Source: Rhizobium mayense
GTDB lineage: Bacteria; Pseudomonadota; Alphaproteobacteria; Rhizobiales; Rhizobiaceae
Reading direction: 5' to 3'
Assembly: GCF_030272705.1 (NCBI RefSeq)
Contig: NZ_JARFYM010000017.1
Coordinates: 62,001 to 126,000 of the forward strand
Length of the DNA: 64,000 nucleotides
In this document: positions 17,934 through 27,647 of the stretch, in pieces
How the letters are laid out: every line of letters begins with the position of its first letter
Position numbering within the stretch: the stretch's first letter is position 1
Program-made: the position numbers and the translations under genes
The notes under the pieces: model-generated
What the model saw: only the letters and a program-made list of their open reading frames with translations
The model's database searches: none
Told to the model about the DNA's origin: nothing

Positions 17934-19802
17934 TCAATATCGGATGATGACCTGGCCGGCCGCGCCGGCAGCACCGACGATGGCAGAGCCTTGATAGCCT
18001 GCTCCAGATCCACCCGATCCTGGCCCAAAACCCGAAACCGCAGAACCACTCACATAGGCGGGGATGATTGACTGATTGAAGGATGGGGCGCCATTTCCGC
18101 CGATCGCATAGCTGGCGTTCCCGGCGAGATAGGCGCCGTTATAGCCGCCACCGCCGGCGCGCCTGAATTGGCCTCCGGAACCGCCAGATCCGGGAGACCC
18201 ACCGCCAGCGGTGTTGTTGCCACCACCGCCTCCGCCGATGGCTGTGGCCAGTGCACCAAGAGACGTTGTTCCACCAGTGCCGCCGACACCTGTTGTCGAT
18301 GCCGCCCCAGCTGCACCGCCAGCGCCAACAGTAACGGGAATAACCTGGCCCGGCGTTACGTCAAACCAGCCCGAGAAATACTCCCCGCCACCGCCGCCGC
18401 CGCCAGTGCCGCCGGAAGATCCAACGCCGCCGCCGCCACCACCGCCGGCCCAGCCTTCGGCCTCGATCTTGTAGACGCCGGCGGGGACGGTGAAGTTAGT
18501 CGTTCCCGCAGCTGAAAATATTTGAATGTTGCGCGGTGGTGCCTGGAGAGCCGTGAAGTTCAAATACCGCCAGTTGGTTCCGTCCCATTCGAAGGATGCG
18601 ACGAGGCCGGGAACGAGCGCATTCAACGGTATTGCCGATCCGTCATTGCCGACAATCGTCGCAGCGCCCAAGCCATTAACGTTCAAGGTCGGCGTCGTGC
18701 TCGTATTGGCGGACGCAATCTTGACGTCAACTACCATGCCTACAGTGAGCGCTGCCGGTGCCGGCGTAAGGGCAGCCGTAATGGCATTGGCCGTTCCGGC
18801 CGCCACAGCATAGTTCCAAGACCCCGATTGCACTGCCGGCGCCATGCGTCCGACCGAAGCGGGCCTTGTCAGGTCAGTGCCGGCGGTGGCCTCTGCGGCG
18901 CTCGCAAGCTCGACGACACCGCGCGATGTTTCGGTAGCTTGCGACACGTTCGACACAACGAAGTTGGTGCCGTTATAGATCATCGTGACGATGCCGTTGA
19001 CATCGAAGTCGCCGGCCGCGATCGCGCTGCCATCCGAATTGACGATCGATTTTGCCCCAAGTCCGTTGACGTTCAGTGTCGCTGGTCCTGTGCTCGCAGC
19101 CGTAATCTTGAGATTGATCGCAAGACCAGCGGCCAGGGCGGTCGGAGCCGGGACCAAAGTCGCGACAAGAGCAGTAGCCGTGCCGGTCGCCGCAATATAG
19201 TTCCAAGATCCCGACTGTACCGCCGGAGCCATGCGTCCGACCGAAGCGGGCTTGTTCGTGTTCGAGCCGGCCGTGGTTTCTGCGGCGGTGGCTAGTTGGA
19301 CGACACCCCGTGAGAACTCCGAAGCCGTGAATACGTTCAGAACCACAAAGGATGTGCCGACGCATATCAACGTTACGCTGGCCTTGAGATCGTTTGCAGT
19401 GACCGGGGCGCCATCTGCGCTCAAGATTGGTAAGGCGCCGAGACCATTGAGATTTAGGGTTGCCGCTCCGGTATTTGGCGTGGCGAACCACATGCTTACC
19501 AGGAGGCCCCACTTGTATGCGCTTGGCGCAGGTGTCAGGGCTGCCGTATAGGCGTTGACCGTCCCACCCGCATTTGCGGTGTTCATCGCCCCGCTCTGAA
19601 TGGCCCTTGCCAATTGCCCAAGATCGGCGCCGCTGGCCGCAAACCCAGCCGACTCGATCACCTTTAAAATCTCTTCCTGGACGCCGTTTAAGAAAGCGGC
19701 GGTGACCTCAGTGCCGGGTAGGCCGGCGGCGAGGTCGAGATCGCGGAAGCCGTGTTTGCCGCCGCCGATATCGACCCAATCCGCCCCATTGATACGTTCC
19801 AT
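17934..19802 (-). CDS. tail fibre protein with repeats and Gly-rich tip
   Basis: 622 residues. N terminus binds the baseplate in this gene position. The middle has three modules of about 100-130 residues, each carrying variants of TLNVNGLGA; two modules share PASVGRMAPAVQSGSWNY exactly. The C-terminal 200 residues are very rich in glycine with runs of six or seven Gly and a VPAGVYKIEAEGWAGG start, like the glycine-rich adhesion tips of T-even-type fibres. Likely the receptor-binding protein. Only one fibre set and no invertase gene are seen. Confidence 0.85.
   Translation of the reverse strand: MERINGADWVDIGGGKHGFRDLDLAAGLPGTEVTAAFLNGVQEEILKVIESAGFAASGADLGQLARAIQSGAMNTANAGGTVNAYTAALTPAPSAYKWGLLVSMWFATPNTGAATLNLNGLGALPILSADGAPVTANDLKASVTLICVGTSFVVLNVFTASEFSRGVVQLATAAETTAGSNTNKPASVGRMAPAVQSGSWNYIAATGTATALVATLVPAPTALAAGLAINLKITAASTGPATLNVNGLGAKSIVNSDGSAIAAGDFDVNGIVTMIYNGTNFVVSNVSQATETSRGVVELASAAEATAGTDLTRPASVGRMAPAVQSGSWNYAVAAGTANAITAALTPAPAALTVGMVVDVKIASANTSTTPTLNVNGLGAATIVGNDGSAIPLNALVPGLVASFEWDGTNWRYLNFTALQAPPRNIQIFSAAGTTNFTVPAGVYKIEAEGWAGGGGGGGVGSSGGTGGGGGGGEYFSGWFDVTPGQVIPVTVGAGGAAGAASTTGVGGTGGTTSLGALATAIGGGGGGNNTAGGGSPGSGGSGGQFRRAGGGGYNGAYLAGNASYAIGGNGAPSFNQSIIPAYVSGSAVSGFGPGSGGSGAGYQGSAIVGAAGAAGQVIIRY
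18814..19262 (-). repeat. internal 390-base repeat in tail fibre gene
   Basis: A stretch beginning near 18814 and another near 19201 are nearly identical over about 50 bases and share the 20-base core ATGCGTCCGACCGAAGCGGG (at 18844 and 19234), a spacing of 390 bases or 130 codons. They mark repeated protein modules and would allow slippage or recombination that changes fibre length. Confidence 0.7.
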
Positions 19803-19803
19803 G

Positions 19804-20400
19804 TCAGGCAGCTCCGTAAGAGAAAACGACTTGTGAGTGCGCGGGCTTCAGCCGTCGCAGCTCGCATTCGATGTTGGAAATCTGGAAGGTGCCGAGGCGC
19901 TCGCCGGCGCCGCTGGTGCCTGTGCGGAAGGTAATGACGGTCGTCAGGCCGGGGATGTTGACGCGCCAATCGAATTGGCAGCCGAAGGGCTGAAGCCGCT
20001 GACCGCAGCGCAGGCCTCCGGCGACCGATGGCCAGAACTCGTCAATGGTGATCGCAACGCCGAGCTTGGCCGCGACCGCGATGAAATAGGGAATGGATTG
20101 GCCGCCCAAGGAGGTCCAGCGCTGATGCGCAAGCAGCTGGCGCTGCTCGATCGTCGTGGCATCGATGTCGCGACCGCAGGGGTCCGGTCCAAGTACTCGC
20201 TCGAAGTCGGCAAGGAAGTTGACGGCCGATCGCGGATCGACCTCGACCATCATGGCTTCGGCCGACTGTTCTACCTCGGCGATACGTTCGGCGCCCCCTG
20301 ACAGAACCGCGTCCAGCACGCCGCCGCGAAGGCCGAGTGCCCAGCCCACTGGGAGCTTGGCGATGATACTGCTGAGGATCGCTGCCACTGTGCGCGCCAT
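19804..20400 (-). CDS. Mu gp48-like baseplate/tail protein (DUF2313)
   Basis: 198 residues starting MARTVAAILSSIIAKLPVGW at an ATG overlapping the stop of the baseplate J gene by one base (TGATG). The family, also called YmfQ, sits between gp47 and the fibre in Mu-type phages and is thought to join fibre and baseplate. Ends two bases before the fibre gene start. Function from position and family resemblance. Confidence 0.8.
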   Translation of the reverse strand: MARTVAAILSSIIAKLPVGWALGLRGGVLDAVLSGGAERIAEVEQSAEAMMVEVDPRSAVNFLADFERVLGPDPCGRDIDATTIEQRQLLAHQRWTSLGGQSIPYFIAVAAKLGVAITIDEFWPSVAGGLRCGQRLQPFGCQFDWRVNIPGLTTVITFRTGTSGAGERLGTFQISNIECELRRLKPAHSQVVFSYGAA

Positions 20401-21542
20401 CAGATCGCCGCCTCCCATGTGACAGTGCCGGCAGTTGGATATTCGGTCTGGCCGAGCGTGAAGGGAGCACCCGGAGAGAGCATGTCGTGGGCATATTCGC
20501 CATTGGCGGCCGAGATCGCTTCGGAGATCCTCGACGGCTCGATGCGGGCGCCGATCGGGCTGGGGTTTTGATCGTCGTCGGCATCGCCGATCGTTGCGAC
20601 GAAGCGCGTCCAGGCGTCCTGGACGGCGGCACGGGTCACGGCGGTATCCGGACGAAGACGGATGTCGAGGGTGAGCGGCCGCAGAACGCCGGCGACCGGA
20701 ACGACGAAAGCGGTGACCGGCTTGACGCCGGTTTGACTGCCCGACGTGCCGAGGTAGGCGCCGATCGCGGTCAGCTCATCCGCAGTCGGCGAACGTGGCG
20801 AACCGTCATCGTCCTTCATGACGACGACAACACCGACCGATCCGCGGCCGACCCAATCGGTGACGATGGCGACGGCCGAGGTGGAAAAGTTGTCTTTGAC
20901 CCACGTCTGATAGTCGAACGAAGCGCCGCCATGTGGCGGCTGACGGATGCGCGCCAGAACAGCCGTTTGCAGCTCGGCGGGCGTTTCTTCCTCGGTGCCG
21001 CCGACGAAGGCGGACGATACGGTGATCGTGGAAATGTCCGGATTTGGCTCGACGGTCGCGAGCTGGACGCCTGCTTCGAGATTGCCGGCGCTGCCAGCAG
21101 TGATAGCGGTCGCCGGAACGTCGACCGTGCCACCGGCGCCGATCGTCGCCGTCGCGGTCGTTTGAACCACGATGGCATCCGAAGTCGCCATCTGAAGGCC
21201 AGCCGGCAAGGGATAGTTCACCGTGCCGGCGATCGTCACCCGACCGAGCGAAGAGGTCGGTCCTCGCTGCTCTACCCCCCAGATACTGGCGTGGCGAAGG
21301 ACAAACTCATCTTCAGAAGTGTCGGGGAAGTATTGCAGGCCCCACCAGGCGATGTGATCGTGGGCCTCGCGAAGCTCCAGCGAGAAGGCGCGGCCGATTT
21401 GGGCGAAGGCGCCCTTGACCGACCGCACGGCGCGAGAGACCGCGAGCGGGTTGAGGGCCTGATTGTACTTAATGAGCGCGGCCTCGATCGTGCCGGCGAT
21501 GTTGGACGCGATGGTCTTTGCGGTCGGGATCGGCCAGGGCAT
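20400..21542 (-). CDS. baseplate J-like protein (Mu gp47)
   Basis: 380 residues. RGPTSSLGRVTIAGTVNYPL, AGSAGNLEAG and the segment PPHGGASFDYQTWVK are typical of baseplate J / gp47 wedge proteins of contractile tails. Overlaps gp46 gene by one base upstream and gp48 downstream. Structural, no enzymatic role. Confidence 0.9.
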   Translation of the reverse strand: MPWPIPTAKTIASNIAGTIEAALIKYNQALNPLAVSRAVRSVKGAFAQIGRAFSLELREAHDHIAWWGLQYFPDTSEDEFVLRHASIWGVEQRGPTSSLGRVTIAGTVNYPLPAGLQMATSDAIVVQTTATATIGAGGTVDVPATAITAGSAGNLEAGVQLATVEPNPDISTITVSSAFVGGTEEETPAELQTAVLARIRQPPHGGASFDYQTWVKDNFSTSAVAIVTDWVGRGSVGVVVVMKDDDGSPRSPTADELTAIGAYLGTSGSQTGVKPVTAFVVPVAGVLRPLTLDIRLRPDTAVTRAAVQDAWTRFVATIGDADDDQNPSPIGARIEPSRISEAISAANGEYAHDMLSPGAPFTLGQTEYPTAGTVTWEAAI

Positions 21543-22012
21543 TAGCCGCCCACCCGATACGTGAGTGTCACAGATGCATCCTGAACTTCGGCGGTGTACT
21601 TCAGGATGGCGGTCGCGCCAGTCTGAAGCCAGACGACATTAATCTCGGCCGCCTCGCCGGTCTCGTCGAGCGCCCAAGCGAGGCATTGCGCCAGCCAATA
21701 TTCGCAGAGCTGCCGGGTCTGTTCGGTCTGCTTGGCGCGCGAAAGCAGCCACATAAGGCTGCCGGTCAGGTCGCCGAATGGATCGAGCGCATCGCCGGCG
21801 CAGCCACGCCGCTCGGAATAGCTGGCGGGGGCAAGGAACTGAGAGCGGCCGTCAGGAAGCGGATCGTCAGGACCGGCGCGGTGGTCGAGGCCGATCGAGA
21901 GCATCATCGGAGTAATGGGCGTGGTGTCGATCGCCAGATTGCAGTCGGCATCCAGCGCGAGGTCGCACCGGCGCGTGGTCTGGTCGAAGGACAAGGCGAG
22001 ATCGTAAAACAT
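21542..22012 (-). CDS. Mu gp46-like baseplate protein
   Basis: 156 residues starting MFYDLALSFDQTTRRCDLAL. The GP46 family of contractile-tail baseplates is about this length and lies between the spike (gp45) and gp47. The frame extends upstream to 22045, but the start at 22012 fits the family better. Preceded by an intergenic hairpin element at 22046-22067. Confidence 0.85.
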   Translation of the reverse strand: MFYDLALSFDQTTRRCDLALDADCNLAIDTTPITPMMLSIGLDHRAGPDDPLPDGRSQFLAPASYSERRGCAGDALDPFGDLTGSLMWLLSRAKQTEQTRQLCEYWLAQCLAWALDETGEAAEINVVWLQTGATAILKYTAEVQDASVTLTYRVGG

Positions 22013-22045
22013 GGGCGGGAGGCTATCGCGCGCGCGCGAAGCCAA

Positions 22046-22067
22046 TCATGCCCGCCATGTCGGGCGG
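22046..22067 (-). repeat. phage intergenic hairpin element, copy 1
   Basis: On the plus strand it reads CATGCCCGCC, ATGT, CGGGCGG; GCCCG (22050-22054) pairs with CGGGC (22061-22065). It abuts the gp45 stop codon at 22068-22070 and precedes gp46. Copies 2 and 3 are at 34432-34453 and 43333-43353. Confidence 0.65.
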
Positions 22068-22583
22068 TCAGTTGTTGGGGGCGTCCGTACTTTCGCCACC
22101 GTGGACGACGCCGCCGTGGGTGTGGGTCCAGCCGATGTTCTTGCCGTTGTGCTTAACGGTTCCGCCCTCGATGTCGACGCCATCGGCCGAGATTGTGAAA
22201 GTGACGCCGCCGATCTTCACCTTGAGCGAATCGCCAGCGGCGATGTTGATCACGCCATCGTTGCCGACAATCATCTTATCACCGTGCTGGTTATGGATGC
22301 CGGCATCGCCCTCGTTGAGGTTTCCCATGCGCTTCGACGGATTGGCGATCGGCAGGAGGACAATGTCGCCCTGGTCGCCGGCAACCGCCAGCGCGATCGC
22401 CAGGGCGCCGTCCTCGGGCGGGTGGCCGGCATAGCCGTAGGGATGGATGATTTCGACATTGTCGCGCCAGATGCCATCCGCGACCTCGATCGAGGCGGTC
22501 TGCATCTGGCCGTCATCCTTGATGTTCTTGATCACGCCGCGCCGGACCATGCCACGAAGCTTGTCGGTCGTTTCCTTGTCCAT
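22068..22583 (-). CDS. baseplate spike protein gpV/Mu gp45-like
   Basis: 171 residues. An OB-fold-type N terminus (GVIKNIKDDGQMQTASIEV) leads to a beta-helical stretch and a C-terminal HTHGG motif (THTHGGVVHGG), the histidine-rich tip seen in P2 gpV and Mu gp45 that binds iron. The spike pierces the host outer membrane. Overlaps the hub gene upstream by one base. Confidence 0.9.
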   Translation of the reverse strand: MDKETTDKLRGMVRRGVIKNIKDDGQMQTASIEVADGIWRDNVEIIHPYGYAGHPPEDGALAIALAVAGDQGDIVLLPIANPSKRMGNLNEGDAGIHNQHGDKMIVGNDGVINIAAGDSLKVKIGGVTFTISADGVDIEGGTVKHNGKNIGWTHTHGGVVHGGESTDAPNN

Positions 22584-23791
22584 CAGAGCCCGCTTGCCGT
22601 CCCGTCGAGGGGACCTGAGTGTTTCTTCTTCTTACCTTTGCCGTTGCGCCGGCGATTTCCGACCGGCTGCGCATCAAAGGCTTCCGGGCTCATGATCTCC
22701 AGCTCGGTCACACGCGCCTCGCCATTGCTCTCCCTGAAGGTGACGCGGGTGATGAGCATGTCGCGCTCGATGCCGGCCCAGCTGTCGGAGACATAGGCGA
22801 TTTCATTAACACGCCAGAGCTGTCCGTTTGCCCGAAAGTCCTTGACCGTTTCGGTGACGCTTTCGCTCGCCGCCCTAGACGTGCGCATGCGCCGGTCAGC
22901 CTCGTCGCCGGCCGCCTTGTTGTCAGCCTTGGCGCGTGCAAGATGGACGACAGGGCGGTAACGCGTGATCTCGCTGTCGGTCGCGAGGCCCTTTGCGGCG
23001 GTGCCAGCGCGCTCGGCCGTGGTGGCGGAGCCGTCGCCGCTCCTGCGATCCGCGGTCGCCAACGGCTCGGCCGAGACGTCGAGCGGCTTGCCAGTGCGCT
23101 TCTTGCCGGCGCGCTCGCCCTGCCCATGGACGTGATGATGGGAATGCCGGTTATGGTGGCCGAAGCGACCCTTGGACTTCAAGACGTTGCCGGGCAGTGA
23201 AAGGTCTGCCGGCGCGCGCTTGGCGCCGGTCCGGGTAATGACGATATTACCGACGCCATCCGACAAGACCAGGGCATGACGGGCGCGCGAACCTTTCTCG
23301 ATCGCGGTGAAGGCGGTCTCGCCGAGATCGAGGCCATAGCGGGTGAAGGGGTCGCCCGTGTCGATCTCGGATCGGACGCCGAGCCCGTAGGGCTGTGCAA
23401 TCCGCTTGGCGGCGTCTTCCAGCTTGACGTTGTTGTACTCGCTCGGCCCCGTGGTGAAGGCCGCGCAGTCGACCAAGTCGCCCGTCTTGTCGCGGCCGGA
23501 GATTTCCACTGAGGCCGAGGTCGCCTCGATCTCAGTGTCGATCCCCTCGATCCAGCCCTTCAGGACCAGCTCGCCATCCACCAGCACCTGCACTTCCACA
23601 CCCAGCTTAAGGTCGAATGCGGTGCCCGCGGTGGCAAAAGGGAAAGTAGCAAGTGACCGTTTCGTGTCCCTCAGGGTGAATTTGAAGGCACCTGAAAAGT
23701 CCTTCAAATCCCGTTTGACCTCGGCAGATGTCCACTCGACATAGTCCTGACCGCCGACGCGCAGCGTGATGCCCTGGCCTTGCGTGATCAT
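22583..23791 (-). CDS. baseplate hub protein (Mu gp44/gpP-like)
   Basis: 402 residues; ITLRVGGQDYVEWTSAEVKRD at the N terminus matches gp44/late-control-D type hub proteins. The central part is unusually rich in charged residues and histidines (HHNRHSHHHVHG), which is not a family feature and may be a lineage insertion or a metal-binding loop. The C terminus carries RRNGKGKKKKH. Between the circularisation-family protein and the spike as in Mu. Confidence 0.87.
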   Translation of the reverse strand: MITQGQGITLRVGGQDYVEWTSAEVKRDLKDFSGAFKFTLRDTKRSLATFPFATAGTAFDLKLGVEVQVLVDGELVLKGWIEGIDTEIEATSASVEISGRDKTGDLVDCAAFTTGPSEYNNVKLEDAAKRIAQPYGLGVRSEIDTGDPFTRYGLDLGETAFTAIEKGSRARHALVLSDGVGNIVITRTGAKRAPADLSLPGNVLKSKGRFGHHNRHSHHHVHGQGERAGKKRTGKPLDVSAEPLATADRRSGDGSATTAERAGTAAKGLATDSEITRYRPVVHLARAKADNKAAGDEADRRMRTSRAASESVTETVKDFRANGQLWRVNEIAYVSDSWAGIERDMLITRVTFRESNGEARVTELEIMSPEAFDAQPVGNRRRNGKGKKKKHSGPLDGTASGL

Positions 23792-25038
23792 GAGCCGAGC
23801 ACCTCGACCGAGCCTTCCAGACGCGCCGGGTGACGCGGCTTGTTGCGGGCGACGATATCGGCATAGGCCGCCTCGATCTGGCTCGGCGTGTCACCATAGA
23901 CATATTGTGCCAGGCCCCAGGCATCGGTGGGTCGATCGAGATTGAAGGTCAGCACGCTCGGCAGGCGGCCAATCGTCTCATTGATGTCGACAATCAAGGC
24001 CGACTGCACGCCGCGCGTCGCGCGCCGCAACGTCGAGGCTGTCGTCAGAAACATGGGGGAGCGGATGGCTTCGAGCGCGTCGGCGAGCGTGTCGAGCGCA
24101 TCGGTCGCTTGGCCGCGAAACGTCTGAGCGTCCTGCCGCGAGGAATAGTCAGCATAGACCGATTGTGCGGCCGTCTGTCCTGCGAAATGCGCCGCCGTCG
24201 AGAGCAGCAGCGCGGTGTCGGCGTCGGAGGGAGCCGAGGCAGCGGCGGTCGTCATCGCGTTTACCATCGCCAATCCGATCGCCGTCAGGCTCTCAGGCGT
24301 TGGGGCCACTATCGTAGCCGCCTCAGCCGCTGGCGAGACAGCCGGCGTCGAATTGACGGCATTGATGATCGCGGCCGCCGAGATGATCAGCGTGTCGAAC
24401 TCCGCTGGCGTCGACGGCGAGCTGGCGGCGATCGCCGTCTTGAGCTGGCTCACGGCGTTGACCGATCCGGATGGCGGCGTCAGGCTGCCAATGGCCGAGG
24501 TGACGACGCGCGTCGAGCGCTGCACCGACTTCGTCTGGGTCGCGGATATGATCGTGCCGACCACGCCGATGATGGCCGAGGCGGCGGCGACGATCCCGTC
24601 GATCGCCGACACCAGGCCGGCGAGGCTTCCAAGGACGTCGCCAGCGCCGGGCGTGTATTCCTTGAAGGTGGCGGTGAAGCGAACGACGCGCAGCTCGGTC
24701 GCCGAGAAGCTGATGCGCGCAGGGTCCTCGGCCAGGATCACCTGCATCGGTCCAAGCCAGGGATGGATCAGCATCGCCGGGCCGGGTGTCCGGAACGCGG
24801 CGGCCAAGGCAGCCGCCTGCGCCTGGTAGTCGTCGCCGATGATCAGGCCGGATATCTCGATCGTGTCGGGCGAGACGCCAAAGTCGTCGTAGTCGGCGGT
24901 GTCGATGCCGGGATAGAGCGACTGCATGACGCGCCGGCCGACCGACGTGCTGGTGTCCGGCATATGAAACGTGATGCCGCGAAAGGAGCCGGCGAGCAGG
25001 CCGGGGAGAGCCCAATCGATATCGTCGAGCAGAGACAT
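23788..25038 (-). CDS. Mu gpN-like DNA circularisation/tail protein
   Basis: 416 residues. The N-terminal 140 residues, with SFRGITFHMPDTSTSVGRR and the GPMQVILAEDPARISFSATE segment, match the DNA circularisation N-terminal domain of Mu gpN, a tail/baseplate protein. The central part is alanine-rich helical. Starts overlap by one base with the tape measure stop; ends ATGA with the hub gene. Confidence 0.88.
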   Translation of the reverse strand: MSLLDDIDWALPGLLAGSFRGITFHMPDTSTSVGRRVMQSLYPGIDTADYDDFGVSPDTIEISGLIIGDDYQAQAAALAAAFRTPGPAMLIHPWLGPMQVILAEDPARISFSATELRVVRFTATFKEYTPGAGDVLGSLAGLVSAIDGIVAAASAIIGVVGTIISATQTKSVQRSTRVVTSAIGSLTPPSGSVNAVSQLKTAIAASSPSTPAEFDTLIISAAAIINAVNSTPAVSPAAEAATIVAPTPESLTAIGLAMVNAMTTAAASAPSDADTALLLSTAAHFAGQTAAQSVYADYSSRQDAQTFRGQATDALDTLADALEAIRSPMFLTTASTLRRATRGVQSALIVDINETIGRLPSVLTFNLDRPTDAWGLAQYVYGDTPSQIEAAYADIVARNKPRHPARLEGSVEVLGS

Positions 25039-27644
25039 CAGAGCCTCCCGATCGCGCGGCCGGTCTCGGAGCTAATCGGCACGGTCTGCTCGGCTGGTTC
25101 AGGTTGACCGACGACTCTGGCGGGGCCGTCGACCGTCACCTTGATTTCGTTCTTGATGACGGCGGTGCCAGTAACCGGGGGAAGAGCTGGGACGATGACG
25201 TTGCGGGCGGCGGCCGGTGCTGCCTGCGCGGGCGTGTTGTTGTTGGCGGCGGGACGCTGCGGCAGCTGCGGCAATGGATTGAGAAAATCGTCATTGCCGA
25301 GATGATCATCGATCGCAGCGGCCGTGCCGCCGTTGGGAAGTTTGTCGCCGGGTGCGGCCGAGGTCTGGCCAAACGACATGAAGTTTCTGACGGTAGAAAC
25401 CGCATTGGCCAAATCCGACCAAGTCTTCACGACGCCGTCCGGAAGGAGCTTTGACCAGTCAATGCCGGCCGCGACCTTTTCGGAGAGATCAGCCAAGCCG
25501 TCCACAATGGCGGCGATCCAGTCGGAAATGTCCTTGATTAGATGCAGCGAAGCGCCAATCGTGCCACCGAAAAGATCGCCAAGCATCTTAAAGAAGCCGG
25601 AGACTGTGCTCGGATCGACGCCTGCGATTTTCACGACAGCCTCACCTATGCGCATGAAGCCGTTGCCAATCTCGACAATATTATTGACGATGCCACCGAC
25701 GTCCTGCCCCATGCCCCGGAGATAAGGTGCAAAGCCGGTCCCGAAATCCTTCAACGCACCCCAGCCGGCAGCGATACCCCTCAGGGCAAGATCGAGCGCC
25801 TCGACCGCTTTGACCTTGGCATCGTCGATCGTCAGGCCAGACAGGTCGATCTTAAAATTCAGTGACTCCTTGAAGCCGTCGAAGAACGTCTTCAGGTTCT
25901 CCCATCCGCCCTTGATATCGTCCCAGGCGCTGGCAAATCCGGCCGCTATTTCAGGGCCAAAATGATCGGCGATGTCCTTGCCGGCCGCGATGATCCGGCC
26001 GCCGATATCAACGATCGCGGCGACGGCGCGCGGCGCACCGTCAGCGATGCCATCCCATGCGCGGCCAAGCGCATCGCTGACCATCGGTCCGTAGCGGTCG
26101 AACAACTCGCTGCCATATGCAAGGAGCTGCCGACCGCGATCGCGCATGCCGTCGACGAAGGACCAGAAACCATCCTTCGTCCGCTGCCAGACCTGGCCGA
26201 TCTTCGGCCCGAACGTGCCCCAATTTTTATAGAGGAGATACGCCCCATACCCGACGGCTGCGATCGCAGCGCCGGCGACGGAAAAGAGTGCGGCGACCGC
26301 CTCGATGCCAGCACCGACGATCGGTAGAACTATGCCGAGCGCACCGAGGGCGGCGGTCACCAGGACGGCAGCACCGGCCCATGCTAGCCCCTGGCGAACG
26401 AGGCCGCCGGTCTCGGCATCGAGATCGCGCATCCACTTCAAAGCCGCTTCAAGGCCGCTATTGATCATCGGCATCCATGTGCCGAAGGCGAGGCCGACTT
26501 CGCGGGTCGCCTGTGTACCGATTTCGCCGAAGATGACGAGCTGCTGGTTGAGCGCCTGCATCTGGGTCGCGAAATCGCGATCGGTCACTGCACCCGTCGC
26601 CTTCGCCACCTGGTCCTTGATGTCTTTATACTCGTCGAGATTGCCGAGCAGCGGCAGTAGGAAGTCCATCACCTGCATGTCGGAGAAGAGGCCGCCGAGC
26701 TTGCCGGCGCCGTGGATTTTCTCAAGCTCGTTGCGGACGTAGCCTAGCGCGTCGGCGCCCTGCAGGCCGCTCGCCTTCGCTTTCTTCATCAGGCCGTCGA
26801 TCTCCTGTGACGACGCGCCGGTCAGCTTGACGATTTTCTGCACGACGGCCTCGATCGGGTTGATGCCCTTCGTGGCCGCGTCCTGCATGACCGCCTGGAT
26901 ATCGACGCCGGCGTCCTTAAAATTCTTGATCGTCGTCGGTGCGAGGATCTTCGTCAGGAAGTTCTTCAGGTTGTTCGCCGCCTCGGCCGGGTCGGACGTG
27001 CCCTTCTTGGCGATTTCGAGCGCGGCGCCGAGAAAGTTGACCGCCTCGCGGCCGGTGACGCCAAACTTAGCCATCTGGCCGACGAGGGTCGGGAAGTACT
27101 TCGCCATGTCCTTCAGCTCGAAGGACCCGGCCTTGCCGGCAACCGCGAGAGCGGCGAGCGAATCGTCGAGCTGGTCGGCCGGCACCTTCAGCGTGGTGAG
27201 CAACGCGGTGGCGACACCGGCCATGTCAGAGAACTCGGCATGCGCGGCCGTCGCCGCCTTGCCGATCGAGCCGATCGAGGCGTCCACCAGCTTCTCGTCG
27301 AGGCCGGCGGCAATCATCTGGCCGGCGCCCTCGGCGATCGTGCTGGAATATTGGCCGATCTTGAGCGCCAGGCCCTCATACTGCGTTTTCGCCTTGTCGA
27401 CGAAATCATAGGCGGCCTTGCCCGACAGGTTCGCCGTGCCGGCGATATCGACAAGCTTTTGCTGGAACGCCGCCGCCTCCTGCATCGGCGCCATGAAGGA
27501 GATGCCGGCGATCGCCGTGCCGACCAGGCCGATCTTCTTGGACAGGTCGACGAAGCTTTGAACGCTGTTGCGCAGCCCACGTAGCGGGCCGGTAAGTCCG
27601 TCCTTCAGACGGACCAGGACGTCGAGCGACATCGAGTTTGCCAT
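25038..27644 (-). CDS. tail tape measure protein
   Basis: 868 residues. The N-terminal third carries the TP901-type tape measure core (LDDSLAALAVAGKAGSFELK); hydrophobic stretches at about 415-475 (LAWAGAAVLVTAALGALGIV onward) resemble the channel-forming part; the C terminus is rich in Ala and Pro. It sets tail length and is ejected during infection. Preceded by the frameshifted chaperone pair, as expected. Confidence 0.92.
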   Translation of the reverse strand: MANSMSLDVLVRLKDGLTGPLRGLRNSVQSFVDLSKKIGLVGTAIAGISFMAPMQEAAAFQQKLVDIAGTANLSGKAAYDFVDKAKTQYEGLALKIGQYSSTIAEGAGQMIAAGLDEKLVDASIGSIGKAATAAHAEFSDMAGVATALLTTLKVPADQLDDSLAALAVAGKAGSFELKDMAKYFPTLVGQMAKFGVTGREAVNFLGAALEIAKKGTSDPAEAANNLKNFLTKILAPTTIKNFKDAGVDIQAVMQDAATKGINPIEAVVQKIVKLTGASSQEIDGLMKKAKASGLQGADALGYVRNELEKIHGAGKLGGLFSDMQVMDFLLPLLGNLDEYKDIKDQVAKATGAVTDRDFATQMQALNQQLVIFGEIGTQATREVGLAFGTWMPMINSGLEAALKWMRDLDAETGGLVRQGLAWAGAAVLVTAALGALGIVLPIVGAGIEAVAALFSVAGAAIAAVGYGAYLLYKNWGTFGPKIGQVWQRTKDGFWSFVDGMRDRGRQLLAYGSELFDRYGPMVSDALGRAWDGIADGAPRAVAAIVDIGGRIIAAGKDIADHFGPEIAAGFASAWDDIKGGWENLKTFFDGFKESLNFKIDLSGLTIDDAKVKAVEALDLALRGIAAGWGALKDFGTGFAPYLRGMGQDVGGIVNNIVEIGNGFMRIGEAVVKIAGVDPSTVSGFFKMLGDLFGGTIGASLHLIKDISDWIAAIVDGLADLSEKVAAGIDWSKLLPDGVVKTWSDLANAVSTVRNFMSFGQTSAAPGDKLPNGGTAAAIDDHLGNDDFLNPLPQLPQRPAANNNTPAQAAPAAARNVIVPALPPVTGTAVIKNEIKVTVDGPARVVGQPEPAEQTVPISSETGRAIGRL

Positions 27645-27647
27645 TGA

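Noticed and set aside
18211..18474. Proline-rich plus-strand frame with poly-Pro runs
   Set aside because: It is the reverse of the poly-Gly codons of the tail fibre tip.
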